Of a stretch of DNA of 64,000 nucleotides, positions 63,573 through 64,000 are shown in pieces. The stretch comes from Nocardia rhamnosiphila NBRC 108938 (lineage in GTDB: Bacteria; Actinomycetota; Actinomycetes; Mycobacteriales; Mycobacteriaceae). Where the stretch lies: NCBI RefSeq assembly GCF_000720425.1, contig NZ_JOAJ01000001.1, positions 1,612,001 through 1,676,000 on the forward strand. The letters are read 5' to 3'. Each line of letters begins with the position of its first letter. Positions within the stretch are counted from its first letter, which is position 1. The translations under genes were made by a program, and so were the position numbers. Below the pieces are notes generated by a model, which was given only the letters and a program-made list of their open reading frames with translations, was not told where the DNA came from and ran no database searches.

Positions 63573-64000
63573 TCACAGACCCGTGGGGTAGCTCTCCGGC
63601 ACGGTGCCCGGACTCCAGCGGCCACCCGGTTCGAGCGGCTGAAGAGCCGTGGTGGACTCGATGTGGACGAGCGCATCGAACTGCCGCGCCGCACGGGTAT
63701 GGAAATAGTGGCTGCGACGTTCGGTCCCCGGGCTGTAGACGACGCCGATCGCCCGCTGAATGCGCGGCATATCCAGTAGTTCCGTCGTCGCGGACGGATG
63801 GTCGAGCCGAAGCAGGAACGCGGGCTTCCCGGTTGCGCTCAGGTGGCTCTCGAGGCTTCCGTCGAGTGGCGGACGTACGGTTTCACGTAAAGCCGGTCCG
63901 CCCCACTCCTGGGCAGCGGTGACCGTCCCCGAAGCGGTGCTGAAACCGAGAAGGCAGCAGTGGCGTCCGTGACGCTCTCTGACGAGCTGCCCGACGGTGA
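63573..64000 (-). CDS. erythromycin-esterase-family protein, C-terminal part (Rv2030c-like)
   Basis: The frame is open from the window edge to TGA at 63573-63575. It reads LLGFSTASGTVTAAQEWGGPA, the segment RETVRPPLDGSLESHL, and the typical end RAIGVVYSPGTERRSHYFHT. This is the C-terminus of the erythromycin esterase family as fused in Rv2030c, a DosR-regulon protein. The N-terminal part lies outside the window. Whether it also carries a phosphoribosyltransferase domain cannot be seen. Confidence 0.78.
   Translation of the reverse strand, partial: TVGQLVRERHGRHCCLLGFSTASGTVTAAQEWGGPALRETVRPPLDGSLESHLSATGKPAFLLRLDHPSATTELLDMPRIQRAIGVVYSPGTERRSHYFHTRAARQFDALVHIESTTALQPLEPGGRWSPGTVPESYPTGL

Overview
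The window is GC-rich DNA from a mycolic-acid actinobacterium, most likely Nocardia or a close relative such as Rhodococcus or Mycobacterium. The evidence is the codon bias, frequent GTG starts, many 4-base GTGA/ATGA gene overlaps, WS/DGAT acyltransferases, an MmpL-type exporter, an Rv2466c-like protein and a near-complete DosR/DosS pair. No rRNA, tRNA, CRISPR array, insertion sequence or phage gene was seen.

Left part (1-21.3 kb) is ordinary chromosome. It has the 3' end of an MFS gene, then a minus-strand catabolic block: GntR regulator, pxpA, pxpB, pxpC (5-oxoprolinase), VOC protein, MHS transporter, DUF1445 protein, aspartate ammonia-lyase. This would take up and open 5-oxoproline to glutamate, with a C4/aspartate branch. 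Then come a DD-carboxypeptidase, a WYL regulator divergent from a UvrA-like ABC protein, a divergent NAD+ DNA ligase, a quinone oxidoreductase/TetR pair, an aldehyde dehydrogenase relic, a LysE exporter, an orphan iron-type binding lipoprotein and a GGDEF protein.

Right part (21.5-64 kb) is a dormancy (DosR) island. The sensor kinase and regulator (42.4-44.8 kb) keep the heme-ligand His, the phospho-His and the phospho-Asp of mycobacterial DosS/DosR. Around them lie homologues of known DosR-regulon genes: two WS/DGAT enzymes, four universal stress proteins, three Acg-type nitroreductases, PfkB, an Rv2004c-like kinase, an OtsB1-like three-domain trehalose enzyme, a DUF1918 protein, a PNPOx protein, a CtpF-like P-type ATPase, two CBS-BON proteins, a group 3b [NiFe] hydrogenase operon and the end of an Rv2030c-like esterase. 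PEP synthase, a Zn alcohol dehydrogenase and a GyrI-DUF302 fusion also lie here. Fifteen 14-bp sites of the form (half-site)6-2-(half-site)6 resembling DosR boxes lie in the gaps in front of these genes. I read this as one hypoxia/NO-triggered programme: store carbon as wax or triacylglycerol and trehalose, reroute PEP and sugar phosphates, recycle H2 and NAD(P)H, and manage cations and nitro/redox stress.

Inside the island (51.4-55.1 kb) sits a separate small regulon. It has a CsoR-family repressor with a Cys-Gly-Cys site (not the copper Cys-His-Cys), a DUF302 protein, an MMPL exporter and a one-cysteine Rv2466c-like protein, joined by three near-identical ATACCCC-NN-GGGGTAT palindromes. Relics not obvious as genes include a frameshifted acyl carrier protein (25.6 kb) and an internally deleted dienelactone hydrolase (60.2-60.4 kb).
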